Assembly (NCBI GenBank): GCA_016296565.1
Contig: JAEDJB010000009.1
Span: 1-25,758, forward strand
Source: Oscillospiraceae bacterium
GTDB lineage: Bacteria; Bacillota; Clostridia; Oscillospirales; Oscillospiraceae
Length of the DNA: 25,758 bases
Direction: 5' to 3'
The notes below the pieces were generated by a model, which made no database searches, had not been told where the DNA came from, and worked only from the letters and a program-made list of their open reading frames with translations. The position numbers were made by a program, and so were the translations under genes. Positions 7,631-14,332 of this stretch are shown here, piece after piece. Position 1 is the stretch's first letter. The number at the start of each line of letters is the position of its first letter.

Positions 7631-7660
7631 GAAAAATCCCACTCTAATCCGGGATTTTTC
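7631..7660. repeat. Perfect inverted repeat upstream of the lysozyme promoter
   Basis: GAAAAATCCC (7631-7640) and GGGATTTTTC (7651-7660) are exact ten-base arms around a ten-base centre. It covers the -35 region and upstream of the extended -10 at 7613-7621. It could be a protein-binding site or a small hairpin. Function is not known. Confidence 0.6.
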
Positions 7661-7667
7661 GACATTC

Positions 7668-7717
7668 TTTTCCAAAAGAAGCCCCCATCCGGGCAGGATG
7701 CTTTGTCCGGATAGGGG
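7668..7717 (-). terminator. Terminator-like hairpin after the dehydrogenase relic
   Basis: CCCCCATCCGG (7682-7692) pairs with CCGGATAGGGG (7707-7717) with one mismatch. Read leftward it is followed by CTTCTTTTGG. It sits 25 bases after the stop of the dehydrogenase fragment, so it is probably the terminator of the former full gene. Confidence 0.55.
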
Positions 7718-7741
7718 TTGAAGGGTTTTATACGAAGGCAA

Positions 7742-7945
7742 TCATTTGTCATACCGGATGACCACGTTCAGGGCCTTGTCCGGCTGAGCTGCCGTTTTGA
7801 TGGCCGCTGCCAGCTGCTCATGGGGAAACGCATGGGTGATGATGGAGGCAAGGTTATACTTCCCCCCTGCCATGACGTCCATCACCATGTGTACGTCCTC
7901 CGGCATATAGCCGCCGCTGCCGATGATGGCGTGCTGGGAATAGGT
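7742..7945 (-). pseudogene. C-terminal remnant of a zinc-dependent alcohol/polyol/threonine dehydrogenase
   Basis: Reading the minus strand from 7945 to the TGA at 7742-7744 gives about 67 codons that look like the end of a medium-chain zinc dehydrogenase. The pattern is GSGGYMPEDV, then a helix, LASIITHAFPHEQLAAAIKTA, and the closing strand ALNVVIRYDK. Full-length members are near 340-350 residues, so over three quarters of the gene, including both zinc sites and the NAD fold, is missing. An in-frame TAG (7948-7946) stands directly before the homologous part. No start codon with a ribosome site fits. It is therefore a relic, cut near 7946. The breakpoint lies beside the MarR-MATE module, whose arrival may have caused the deletion (inference). 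Confidence 0.75.
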
Positions 7946-7962
7946 CTATGACGATAAAACTT

Positions 7963-8000
7963 GGAAAAAACAAGAAAAAGTTTTGGACCGGGCCCCAAAA
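7963..8000 (-). terminator. Minus-strand terminator-like hairpin between the relic and the MarR promoter
   Basis: Read leftward, TTTTGG (8000-7995), an eight-base loop and CCAAAA (7986-7981) are followed by a strong T-rich tail (CTTTTTCTTGTTTTTT). No minus-strand gene now precedes it, so it may be left over from a deleted gene. The stem is short. Confidence 0.4.
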
Positions 8001-8014
8001 TTAAAAGCGTGCTG

Positions 8015-8043
8015 TTGACTTTGAGGGAAATCTGTAGTATGGT
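8015..8043 (+). promoter_or_regulatory. Predicted promoter of the MarR-MATE unit
   Basis: TTGACT (8015-8020), a 17-base spacer and TATGGT (8038-8043). CTTTGA (8019-8024) and TCAAAG (8048-8053) form a wide inverted repeat around the -10, a possible MarR site. The ATG of marR is 28 bases downstream. Confidence 0.55.
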
Positions 8044-8071
8044 AGCTTCAAAGAAACCAGGGGGTGAGACC

Positions 8072-8497
8072 ATGCTTCCGGAAAATGACTGCGGCTTTTA
8101 CATTAAGCACCTTCACGATGCTCTCCAGCGGGACGGCAACAACGCCCTGCGGGATCAGGGCCTGACGCTGGTGCAGGTGACCGTCCTGCTCCAGCTGAGC
8201 AGTGCGCCGGAAAAGGTCCTGTCCCTCAAGGAACTGGAGAAGCGCCTGCATGTGGCCCAGTCAACGGCGGCCGGCATTGTGGTCCGCCTGGAACAGAAGG
8301 GATTTGTGGAGAGCTTTGTCAGCCGGACTGACAAGCGGATCAAGCTGGTGCGGGTGACGGAGTCTGGCCTGGACTGCTGCGCGGCCGCCCGGCAGCACAT
8401 GGAGGAGACGGAAGCCCACCTGCTCTCCAGCCTGACTGAGGCGGAGCGGGTGATCTTCACCACCCTGCTGAAAAAAGTCAGCGACAGCATGGAGTAA
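8072..8497 (+). CDS. MarR-family transcriptional regulator
   Basis: A 141-residue winged-helix regulator. It has an N-terminal dimer helix (GFYIKHLHDALQRDGNNALRDQGL), a helix-turn-helix around LSLKELEKRLHVAQSTAAGIVVRLEQKGFV, then the wing SRTDKRIKLVRVTESG and C-terminal dimerisation helices. The DKR wing pattern is the usual MarR hallmark. ATG 8072 is chosen because it follows GGGGGTGAG, and the upstream in-frame ATG at 7961 lies before the promoter. The downstream MATE gene suggests it represses an exporter and responds to a small toxic ligand; in Staphylococcus aureus MepR-MepA is the known parallel. Ligand not inferable. Confidence 0.9.
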   Translation: MLPENDCGFYIKHLHDALQRDGNNALRDQGLTLVQVTVLLQLSSAPEKVLSLKELEKRLHVAQSTAAGIVVRLEQKGFVESFVSRTDKRIKLVRVTESGLDCCAAARQHMEETEAHLLSSLTEAERVIFTTLLKKVSDSME

Positions 8498-8498
8498 C

Positions 8499-8518
8499 GG
8501 CCCCACTTGGCTGGGGCC
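8499..8518 (+). terminator. Small hairpin between marR and the MATE gene
   Basis: GGCCCCA (8499-8505) pairs with TGGGGCC (8512-8518) around a six-base loop, two bases after the marR stop. The tail ATTCTTCT is a poor T-tract, so partial attenuation or mRNA protection is more likely than full termination. Confidence 0.4.
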
Positions 8519-8577
8519 ATTCTTCTGGCTAAATCAATAGCATACGATTAAAAGTGAGCGAACGAAAAGGAGACTCT

Positions 8578-9942
8578 ATGAAAGACAACCAACAGGCCCT
8601 CCAGGCTTTCCGCTCGGGCAAAATTTCCACGGCGGTCTTCCGCAACGCCATCCCTGCCATGGCCGCCATGCTCATGGTGCTGGTCTATAATCTGGCGGAT
8701 ACCTTCTTCATCGGCCAGACCCACGACGACCTGCAGGTGGCGGCGGTGTCCATGGCGACCCCGGTGTTTCTGCTGTTTATGGCGGTGGGGAGCATCTTCG
8801 GTGTTGGAGGCACCTCCGATATTTCCCGGGCCATGGGAGAGGGACGGCAGGACTATGCAAAGCAGGTTTCTGCCTTCTGCATGTGGAGCTGCGTGGTAGT
8901 GGGGCTGTTGATGTCCCTGCTCTTCTGGGTTTTCATGGACCAGCTTCTCACGGTGATGGGAGTCAGCGCCGCTACCTGGGATTATGCCAGGGACTACCTG
9001 TGCATTGTGGCGGCCTGCGGCCCCTTCGTGCTCATTGCCAATTGCTACTCCAACGTGCTCCGGGCGGAGGGCCGGTCCGGGGAGGCCATGATGGGGATGC
9101 TCATTGGCAACCTGCTGAACGTGATCCTGGACCCCATTATGATTCTGGCCCTGGGCTGGGAGATCCGGGGCGCGGCCATCGCAACAGTTATCGGGAATGT
9201 GGTAGCGGGTTTGTACTACCTTCGGTACTTTTCCAAAGGAACCTCCATGCTGAGCATTCACCCCAGGGATTTTACCCTCCGGAACGGGGTCTGCACCGGG
9301 GTGCTGGCCATTGGGATTCCCGCCTCCCTGGCTTCCCTGCTCATGAGCGTGTCCCAGATCGTCATGAACAGTTGCATGACCAAGTACGGGGACATGGCGG
9401 TGGCAGGCATCGGCGTTGCCATGAAGGTGACCATGATGACCGGCATGGTCTGTATCGGCCTGGGCCAGGGGGTGCAGCCCCTTTTGGGGTACTGCGTGGG
9501 TGCCAAAGACTGGACGCGGTACCGAAAGGTCCTGCGGTTTTCCCTGGTGTTCGCGCTGATTCTCAGCCTGGTGCTCACAGGGCTGTGCTGGCTGTTTACC
9601 GGGCCCATCGTCCAGGTGTTTCTCACCGACCAGGGCGCGTATTCCTACGGCTTTACCTTCTCCCGCATCCTGCTGAGCACCAGCGCCCTCTTCGGGGCGT
9701 TCTATGTGCTGAACAATGCCCTGCAGGCCATGGGGGCGGCCACCCCCTCTCTTATCATTAACCTGAGCCGCCAGGGATTGATCTACCTTCCGGCCCTCTT
9801 TCTTCTGGAGGCGGCCCTGGGGATCAACGGCCTGGTCTGGGCCCAGCCGGTGGCGGACGTGCTCTCCACCCTTCTGGCCGCGGCGCTGTATATTTTCCGT
9901 TGGCGAAAGATGACAGGAACGAAACAAGAACCGGAGGCATAA
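8578..9942 (+). CDS. MATE-family multidrug efflux transporter (MepA-like)
   Basis: A 454-residue membrane exporter with the 12-helix MATE layout in two six-helix halves. The first half holds IPAMAAMLMVLVYNLADTFFIG, and the second repeats the pattern at IGIPASLASLLMSVSQIVMNS. The segment GLGQGVQPLLGYCVGAKDW is the usual loop after helix 8. ATG 8578 follows AAAAGGAG; an in-frame ATG at 8554 lies before this ribosome site. It likely expels cationic drugs or metabolites using a sodium or proton gradient. Its size (MepA is near 451) and its place after a MarR gene resemble the mepRA pair. The gene is followed by a strong terminator, so the module is self-contained. The substrate range is not visible in the sequence. 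Confidence 0.92.
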   Translation: MKDNQQALQAFRSGKISTAVFRNAIPAMAAMLMVLVYNLADTFFIGQTHDDLQVAAVSMATPVFLLFMAVGSIFGVGGTSDISRAMGEGRQDYAKQVSAFCMWSCVVVGLLMSLLFWVFMDQLLTVMGVSAATWDYARDYLCIVAACGPFVLIANCYSNVLRAEGRSGEAMMGMLIGNLLNVILDPIMILALGWEIRGAAIATVIGNVVAGLYYLRYFSKGTSMLSIHPRDFTLRNGVCTGVLAIGIPASLASLLMSVSQIVMNSCMTKYGDMAVAGIGVAMKVTMMTGMVCIGLGQGVQPLLGYCVGAKDWTRYRKVLRFSLVFALILSLVLTGLCWLFTGPIVQVFLTDQGAYSYGFTFSRILLSTSALFGAFYVLNNALQAMGAATPSLIINLSRQGLIYLPALFLLEAALGINGLVWAQPVADVLSTLLAAALYIFRWRKMTGTKQEPEA

Positions 9943-9949
9943 AAACTGG

Positions 9950-10000
9950 ATTGCCTTTCCCGGCGGCGGATGCCCCGGGAAAGGCAATTGTTTTCTCTTC
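9950..10000 (+). terminator. Intrinsic terminator of the MATE gene
   Basis: Perfect 14-base arms (9950-9963 and 9975-9988, core TTGCCTTTCCCGG) enclose an 11-base loop, followed by TGTTTTCTCTTC. The first base of the arm is eight bases after the MATE stop. Confidence 0.9.
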
Positions 10001-10006
10001 TTTCGT

Positions 10007-10035
10007 TTGCCTGCTCCGGCGGAATATGGTACACT
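10007..10035 (+). promoter_or_regulatory. Predicted promoter of the 5'-nucleotidase gene
   Basis: TTGCCT (10007-10012), a 17-base spacer and TACACT (10030-10035). The ATG is 38 bases downstream. Confidence 0.5.
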
Positions 10036-10073
10036 ATGCAAAAAACAACAAACTGAAAAAGGACGTGTGTTGA

Positions 10074-11984
10074 ATGGTTAAGCGACGAATTTTATGTGTG
10101 CTGCTGATGGTGCAGCTGTTGGTGGGGCTGGTGCCCGCTGCGCTGGCTGCGCCGGCGGAAACGGGAGAGACGGTTACCATCCTCTTCACCCACGACATGC
10201 ACTCTCACCTGCTGCCGGCCTCTGACGAAACCGGCAAATCCTACGGGGGCTTTGCCCGGCTGAAAACGGCCATCGACCAGCAGAAGCTCCTGCATCCGGA
10301 CGCCCTGCTGGTGGACGCCGGGGACTTTTCCATGGGTACCCTGTTCCAGACCATCTATGCAGACCAGGCCTCAGAGCTGCGGTCCCTGGGTGCCCTGGGC
10401 TATGACGCCGTCACCTTCGGCAACCACGAGTATGACTACCGGGCTGCGGGCCTTGCCAGCATGCTGAACGCCGCAGCAGACAGCGGAGAGCCTCTGCCCG
10501 CCATTGTGGAGGCAAACTACAAGCCCCCCGCGGAGGGTCAGGAAGGGTACGACCAGGACGCTGCCGCCGTCTGGGCCGCCTTCGACCGGTGCGGGGTGGA
10601 GGATTACACGGTCATTGAACGGGGCGGGGTCAACTTTGCGGTCTTCGGAATCACGGGAGAGGACTCCGACGCCTGCGCGCCCATGTCCGGCATGATCCTG
10701 GAGGACCCCATCGACACGGCCCGGCAGATGGTGGAGCAGATCCAGGCGGAGGTGCCGGAGCCCCGGGTGGTGGTCTGCCTGTCCCACAGCGGCACCAGCG
10801 AGAACAAGGCAAGCTCCGAGGACGAGAAGCTGGCGGAGAAGGTGGACGGCATTGACGTGATCGTCTCCGGCCACTCCCACACCACCCTGGAGGAGCCCAT
10901 TTACACCAACGGGACCTATATCGTCTCCGCCGGAGAGTACTGCAAGAACCTGGGGATCCTGACTCTGAGCCGGGAGGGTGACACCTTCTCCCTGACGGAC
11001 TACCAGCTGATTCCCATTGACGACAGCCTGGAAGCGTCTGAGGCCATGGACGCCCAGATCGAATTCTACAAGAACCTGGTGGAGGAAAGCTACCTCAAGC
11101 AGTTCGGCGGCTTAACCTTCGACCAGGTCCTGGTAAACAATCCCTATTCCTTTGACAGCGTAGACGACCTGTATGCCCAGCACCGGGAGTCTACCCTGGG
11201 CAACCTGATCGCCGATTCCTACCGCTGGGCGGTCCGGCAGGCAGAGGGTGAGGACGGGGTTCCCGTGGACATTGCCCTCACCGCTACGGGCGTCATCCGG
11301 GAGTCCCTGCCGGTGGGAGAACTGACCACGTCGGACGTGTTCAACATCTCCTCCCTGGGGATCGGGGCGGACGGCATACCCGGGTACCCCCTGGTGTCCG
11401 TCTGGATCACCGGCGAGGATCTGAAAAACGCCTTTGAGGTGGACGCCACCGTGACCTCCCTGATGCCCGCTGCCCAGCTGTATATCTCCGGTATGTCCTT
11501 CACCTTCAACCCCCATCGGATGCTCTTTAACCGGGTGACCCAGTGCGCTCAGATTCTGGAGGACGGCTCGGAGGTGCCCATTCAGGATGACAAGCTGTAC
11601 CGGGTGGTCACCGGCCTGTACTGCGGGCAGATGCTGGGAGCGGTGAACGACAAATCCTTCGGCATTCTGAGCATTACTCCCCGGGATGCCCAGGGCAATG
11701 AGATCACCGACCTGGAAGCCTATATTCTCCATGACGAGAACGGCAACGAGATCAAGGAGTGGTACGCCCTGGCCTCCTACCTGGCGGACATGGGCACCGT
11801 CTCCCCGGAATACAGCAGCCCGGACGGGCGCAAGACCGTGGATGACAGCCAGAGCCTCACCCACCTGCTGTCCAACCCCAACGGCATCACCCTGGCAGTG
11901 CTGGCCATTGGGGTGGTGCTGATCCTGGTGGTGGTTCTCCTGGTCTGGCGGTGCGTGCGCCGGCACAAAAGGAAGAGAAGATAA
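10074..11984 (+). CDS. Membrane-anchored bifunctional metallophosphatase / 5'-nucleotidase (UshA family)
   Basis: A 636-residue secreted phosphoesterase. A signal peptide occupies residues 1-26. The calcineurin-like domain shows the two-metal ligands: D41 and H43 (HDMH), D84 (AGD), N117-H118 (GNHE), H238 (SHSG), H267 and H269 (GHSH). The C-terminal 5'-nucleotidase domain runs about 345-560 and includes STLGNLIADSYRWA and the substrate-pocket region GYPLVSVWITGEDL. A single TM helix at about 605-627, followed by a basic tail RRHKRKRR, anchors it to the outer face of the membrane in place of an LPXTG signal. It likely strips phosphate from extracellular nucleotides or cyclic nucleotides. AAAAAGGA lies ten bases before the ATG. 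It ends six bases from the convergent trxB gene, with no hairpin between. Confidence 0.92.
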   Translation: MVKRRILCVLLMVQLLVGLVPAALAAPAETGETVTILFTHDMHSHLLPASDETGKSYGGFARLKTAIDQQKLLHPDALLVDAGDFSMGTLFQTIYADQASELRSLGALGYDAVTFGNHEYDYRAAGLASMLNAAADSGEPLPAIVEANYKPPAEGQEGYDQDAAAVWAAFDRCGVEDYTVIERGGVNFAVFGITGEDSDACAPMSGMILEDPIDTARQMVEQIQAEVPEPRVVVCLSHSGTSENKASSEDEKLAEKVDGIDVIVSGHSHTTLEEPIYTNGTYIVSAGEYCKNLGILTLSREGDTFSLTDYQLIPIDDSLEASEAMDAQIEFYKNLVEESYLKQFGGLTFDQVLVNNPYSFDSVDDLYAQHRESTLGNLIADSYRWAVRQAEGEDGVPVDIALTATGVIRESLPVGELTTSDVFNISSLGIGADGIPGYPLVSVWITGEDLKNAFEVDATVTSLMPAAQLYISGMSFTFNPHRMLFNRVTQCAQILEDGSEVPIQDDKLYRVVTGLYCGQMLGAVNDKSFGILSITPRDAQGNEITDLEAYILHDENGNEIKEWYALASYLADMGTVSPEYSSPDGRKTVDDSQSLTHLLSNPNGITLAVLAIGVVLILVVVLLVWRCVRRHKRKRR

Positions 11985-11990
11985 CGCCGG

Positions 11991-12914
11991 TTAAGCGTCC
12001 TCGGTGAGATAGGCCTCGGCATAGTGAGCGGCGACCGCGCCGTCCGCTGCCGCGGTGACCACCTGGCGCAGAGCCTTGGTTCGCACATCTCCCACGGCAA
12101 AGACCCCGGGGAGATTGGTCCGGGTGCTCTCGTCAGCCACCACATAGCCCGCCGGGTCCAGGGTCAGCTGATCCTTTACCAGCTCTGTGGCGGGGGCTCT
12201 TCCGATGCTGATGAAAAGACCGTCACAAGGCAGATCGGTCTCCTCTCCGGTGACGGTGTTTTTGATGCGCACGCCGGTAAGGCGGAAGTCCTGAAGCAGC
12301 TGGGTGACGGTGCTGTTCCAGTGGACCTCCACATTTTCCGCCTCCAGCAGAGGCTTGTGGTAGACCCGGGAGGCCCGCAGGGTATCCCGGCGGTGGACCA
12401 GAATCACCTTCTGGCACAGGCGGGAGAGAAGCAGAGCGTCTCCCACCGCGGAGTTTCCGCCGCCCACCACCACCACGGTTTTGCCCCGGTAGAACATCCC
12501 GTCGCAGGCGGCGCAGAAGCTAAGGCCCCGTCCGGCCATGGTCTCCTCGCCGGGCAGGCCCAGACCCTTGGCCCGGGCGCCGGTGGCCAGGATCACCGTC
12601 CGGCCCAGTATGGTTCCGTCGGCAGTCTCGACCCTCTTTTCCGTTCCTTCCAGCTGGAGGGAGAGGACCTCAGTCACTTGGGTTTTGGCGCCGAACCGCT
12701 CTGCGCCCTTCCGCATCTTGTCCCCCAGGGCAAAGCCGGAGATTCCCTCGTCAAAGCCGGGGTAATTGTCGATTTGGGCGGTAAGACCCATCTGGCCGCC
12801 GGGGGCCAGCTTTTCCAGCACCACGGTGCTTAAGCCCGCCCGGGCGCAGTAAAGGGCCGCGGCGTACCCGCCGGGGCCACCGCCCACGATGACAGCATCA
12901 TAAATTTCGTTCAT
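11991..12914 (-). CDS. trxB: Thioredoxin-disulfide reductase
   Basis: A 307-residue FAD/NADPH flavoenzyme of the low-molecular-weight TrxB class. The FAD motif GGGPGG is at 11-16 and the GGQ / YPG segment near 39-53. The redox-active pair C134 and C137 is in CAACD, the NADPH motif GGGNSA at 151-156, the HRRD phosphate-binding segment follows, and the closing FAD motif is GVFAVGDVR. Length is standard (about 305-320). ATG 12914 is chosen over the in-frame extension to 13004 because the family begins with the strand DAVIVGGG and AGGAGG (12932-12927) sits upstream, with a fairly long 12-base spacing. It lies 46 bases after thiD and is probably co-transcribed. No thioredoxin gene is in the window. 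An NADH-flavin ferredoxin reductase-like function is a lesser alternative. Confidence 0.92.
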   Translation of the reverse strand: MNEIYDAVIVGGGPGGYAAALYCARAGLSTVVLEKLAPGGQMGLTAQIDNYPGFDEGISGFALGDKMRKGAERFGAKTQVTEVLSLQLEGTEKRVETADGTILGRTVILATGARAKGLGLPGEETMAGRGLSFCAACDGMFYRGKTVVVVGGGNSAVGDALLLSRLCQKVILVHRRDTLRASRVYHKPLLEAENVEVHWNSTVTQLLQDFRLTGVRIKNTVTGEETDLPCDGLFISIGRAPATELVKDQLTLDPAGYVVADESTRTNLPGVFAVGDVRTKALRQVVTAAADGAVAAHYAEAYLTEDA

Positions 12915-12960
12915 AGTTGCAGTTGACCTCCTGTCTGGTCTGCTTTCTTTGTGTGTTTTG

Positions 12961-13773
12961 TTAGGGCTCCCCGGCTTCCTGGGCGAAAGGACCGGTGAGG
13001 GCAAAGGCGTGGTTCATGGGGCCGCTTCCCTGCCCCAGGTCCAGCATGGCTTCCAGAGCCCCGGAAATGTAGGCCTTGGCCCGGGAAACCGCCTGGTCCA
13101 GGGGGAACCCCTTGGCCAGATTGGCCGCAATGGCGCTGGAGAGGGTGCAGCCTGTGCCATGGGTGTTGGGGTTGTCAATCCGGCGGCCCTGGAACCACTG
13201 GCAGCGCCCGTCCATATAGAGCAGGTCGTTGGCATCGCTGAGGCTGTGGCCCCCCTTGCACAGCACCGCGCAGCCATAGGTCCGGTTGATCTTCTCTGCT
13301 GCCGCCTGCATGTCCGCCTGGCTGCGGATGGCCTGGCCGGAGAGAACCTCCGCTTCGGGGATGTTGGGGGTGAGGAGGGCTGCCAGGGGAAGCAGCTCCC
13401 GGGTAAGGGTGCTGATGGCCTCGGCCTCCATGAGCCGCGCTCCGCTGGTGGCCACCATTACAGGGTCCACCACCAGGTTTTCTGCCCCATGGGTCCGCAG
13501 ACGATCGGCAATGGTGCGGATCAGGCCGCTGGAGGAGACCATGCCGATTTTCACTGCATCGGGACGGATGTCCTGGAACACGGCGTCAATCTGCTGGGCC
13601 AGAAATTGGGGGGATACCTCAAAAATTCCGGTCACGCCCAAGGTGTTCTGGGCGGTGAGAGCGGTGATGGCGCTCATGGCGTAGACCCCGTTCATGGTCA
13701 TGGTTTTGATGTCCGCCTGGATTCCTGCGCCGCCGCTGGAATCGCTGCCGGCGATGGTCAGCGCTGTTTTCAT
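12961..13773 (-). CDS. thiD: Bifunctional hydroxymethylpyrimidine kinase / phosphomethylpyrimidine kinase
   Basis: A 270-residue ribokinase-fold enzyme that phosphorylates HMP and then HMP-P to HMP-PP, the pyrimidine half of thiamine phosphate. Visible hallmarks are the N-terminal TIAGSDSSGGAGIQADIKT at 6-24, VKIGMV, VVDPVMVATSG, LLTPNIPEAE, the KGGH segment, and the catalytic/anion-hole motif NTHGTGCTLSSAIAANLA near the C-terminus. ATG 13773 follows AAGGAGG by eight bases. It feeds the ThiE product step encoded at 18733-19368, but lies in a different unit with trxB downstream. No TPP riboswitch is visible upstream, so control seems separate from thiC-thiE. Its minus-strand promoter overlaps that of the plus-strand gene at 13916. 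Confidence 0.95.
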   Translation of the reverse strand: MKTALTIAGSDSSGGAGIQADIKTMTMNGVYAMSAITALTAQNTLGVTGIFEVSPQFLAQQIDAVFQDIRPDAVKIGMVSSSGLIRTIADRLRTHGAENLVVDPVMVATSGARLMEAEAISTLTRELLPLAALLTPNIPEAEVLSGQAIRSQADMQAAAEKINRTYGCAVLCKGGHSLSDANDLLYMDGRCQWFQGRRIDNPNTHGTGCTLSSAIAANLAKGFPLDQAVSRAKAYISGALEAMLDLGQGSGPMNHAFALTGPFAQEAGEP

Positions 13774-13815
13774 TGCCGCGCCTCCTTTTCTGGGGTGAAT
13801 GGGACCGGCACGCCC

Positions 13816-13844
13816 TTGTGCCGGATGCAAAATCATTGTATAAT
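13816..13844 (+). promoter_or_regulatory. Predicted promoter of the unknown-protein/nuclease unit
   Basis: TTGTGC (13816-13821), a 17-base spacer and the perfect -10 TATAAT (13839-13844), 71 bases before ATG 13916. The -10 bases are shared with the opposed thiD promoter. Confidence 0.6.
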
Positions 13845-13864
13845 GAGTGTCCCCGCCCTGTCAA
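13835..13864 (-). promoter_or_regulatory. Predicted promoter of thiD
   Basis: On the minus strand TTGACA (13864-13859), then TACAAT (13840-13835) after 18 bases, or TATACA (13842-13837) after 16 bases. Its -10 overlaps the plus-strand TATAAT. Confidence 0.55.
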
Positions 13865-13915
13865 TCCTGGGGCGGTAAGAAGAGTATGCCCCAAAAGGCG
13901 GGAAAGGAGAACAGC

Positions 13916-14332
13916 ATGATCCTCATTTACTGCGTGGACAACCAGGGCGGCATCCTGTTCAATCACCGCCGCCAGAGCCAGGACCGGCTGCTGCGGGCGC
14001 GGATTCTGGAAAAGACCGCCCACACCCGGCTGTGGATGTCCCCCTACTCTGCCCGGCAGTTTCAGGAGGAAACCGGGCCCCAGTTCCAGGTTTCGGAGCG
14101 CTGCCTGGAGGAAGCTGCCCCCGGGGAGTACTGCTTTCTGGAGGCTCCGGACCTGCCCGGAGACCTGAGCCGGATTCAGCAGGTGATTCTGTACCGCTGG
14201 AACCGGGACTATCCGGCGGACGTGTTCTGTCCCCTGGACTTCACCTGCTTTCAGAGGACGGCAGCGGAAGAGTTTGCCGGTTCCTCCCACAAAACCATTA
14301 CAGAGGAGATCTATATCCCATGCGAACCCTGA
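13916..14332 (+). CDS. Conserved-looking protein of unknown function, 138 residues
   Basis: I do not recognise a characterised family. The protein is soluble, with no signal peptide or TM segment. It starts with a strand-like MILIYCVDNQGGILFNHRR, followed by a charged helix (QSQDRLLRARILEKTA). Aromatic-rich stretches follow (LWMSPYSARQF, VILYRWNRDYPADVF) and a proline/cysteine turn (CPLDFTCF). The FNHRRQSQDR block looks like a conserved motif. Short proteins of this style are, from unverified memory, sometimes named 'ribonuclease Z', but no HxHxDH metallo-beta-lactamase motif is present, so that name is not supported. ATG 13916 follows AAAGGAGA by five bases. Its last 13 bases overlap the nuclease lipoprotein start, so the two are translationally coupled and may act together (inference). 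Confidence 0.75.
   Translation: MILIYCVDNQGGILFNHRRQSQDRLLRARILEKTAHTRLWMSPYSARQFQEETGPQFQVSERCLEEAAPGEYCFLEAPDLPGDLSRIQQVILYRWNRDYPADVFCPLDFTCFQRTAAEEFAGSSHKTITEEIYIPCEP

Noticed and set aside
7570..7752. N-terminal extension of the SLH-lysozyme frame
   Set aside because: It crosses the extended -10 promoter and the inverted repeat. The signal peptide and ribosome site place the start at 7569.
8548..10041. Open frame of 497 codons on the minus strand
   Set aside because: It is antisense to the MATE gene and rich in His/Gly/Gln, as expected from reverse reading of GC-biased codons. No family motif is present and it runs through the MATE terminator.
12915..13004. Extension of trxB upstream of 12914
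   Set aside because: It overlaps the 3' end of thiD and gives a Pro/Arg/Ser-rich sequence unlike any TrxB. The FAD-binding strand starts directly after the ATG at 12914.
14032..14319. Extension of the nuclease frame upstream of 14320
   Set aside because: It is an out-of-frame shadow of the 138-residue gene. The lipoprotein signal peptide starts exactly at 14320 after a good ribosome site.
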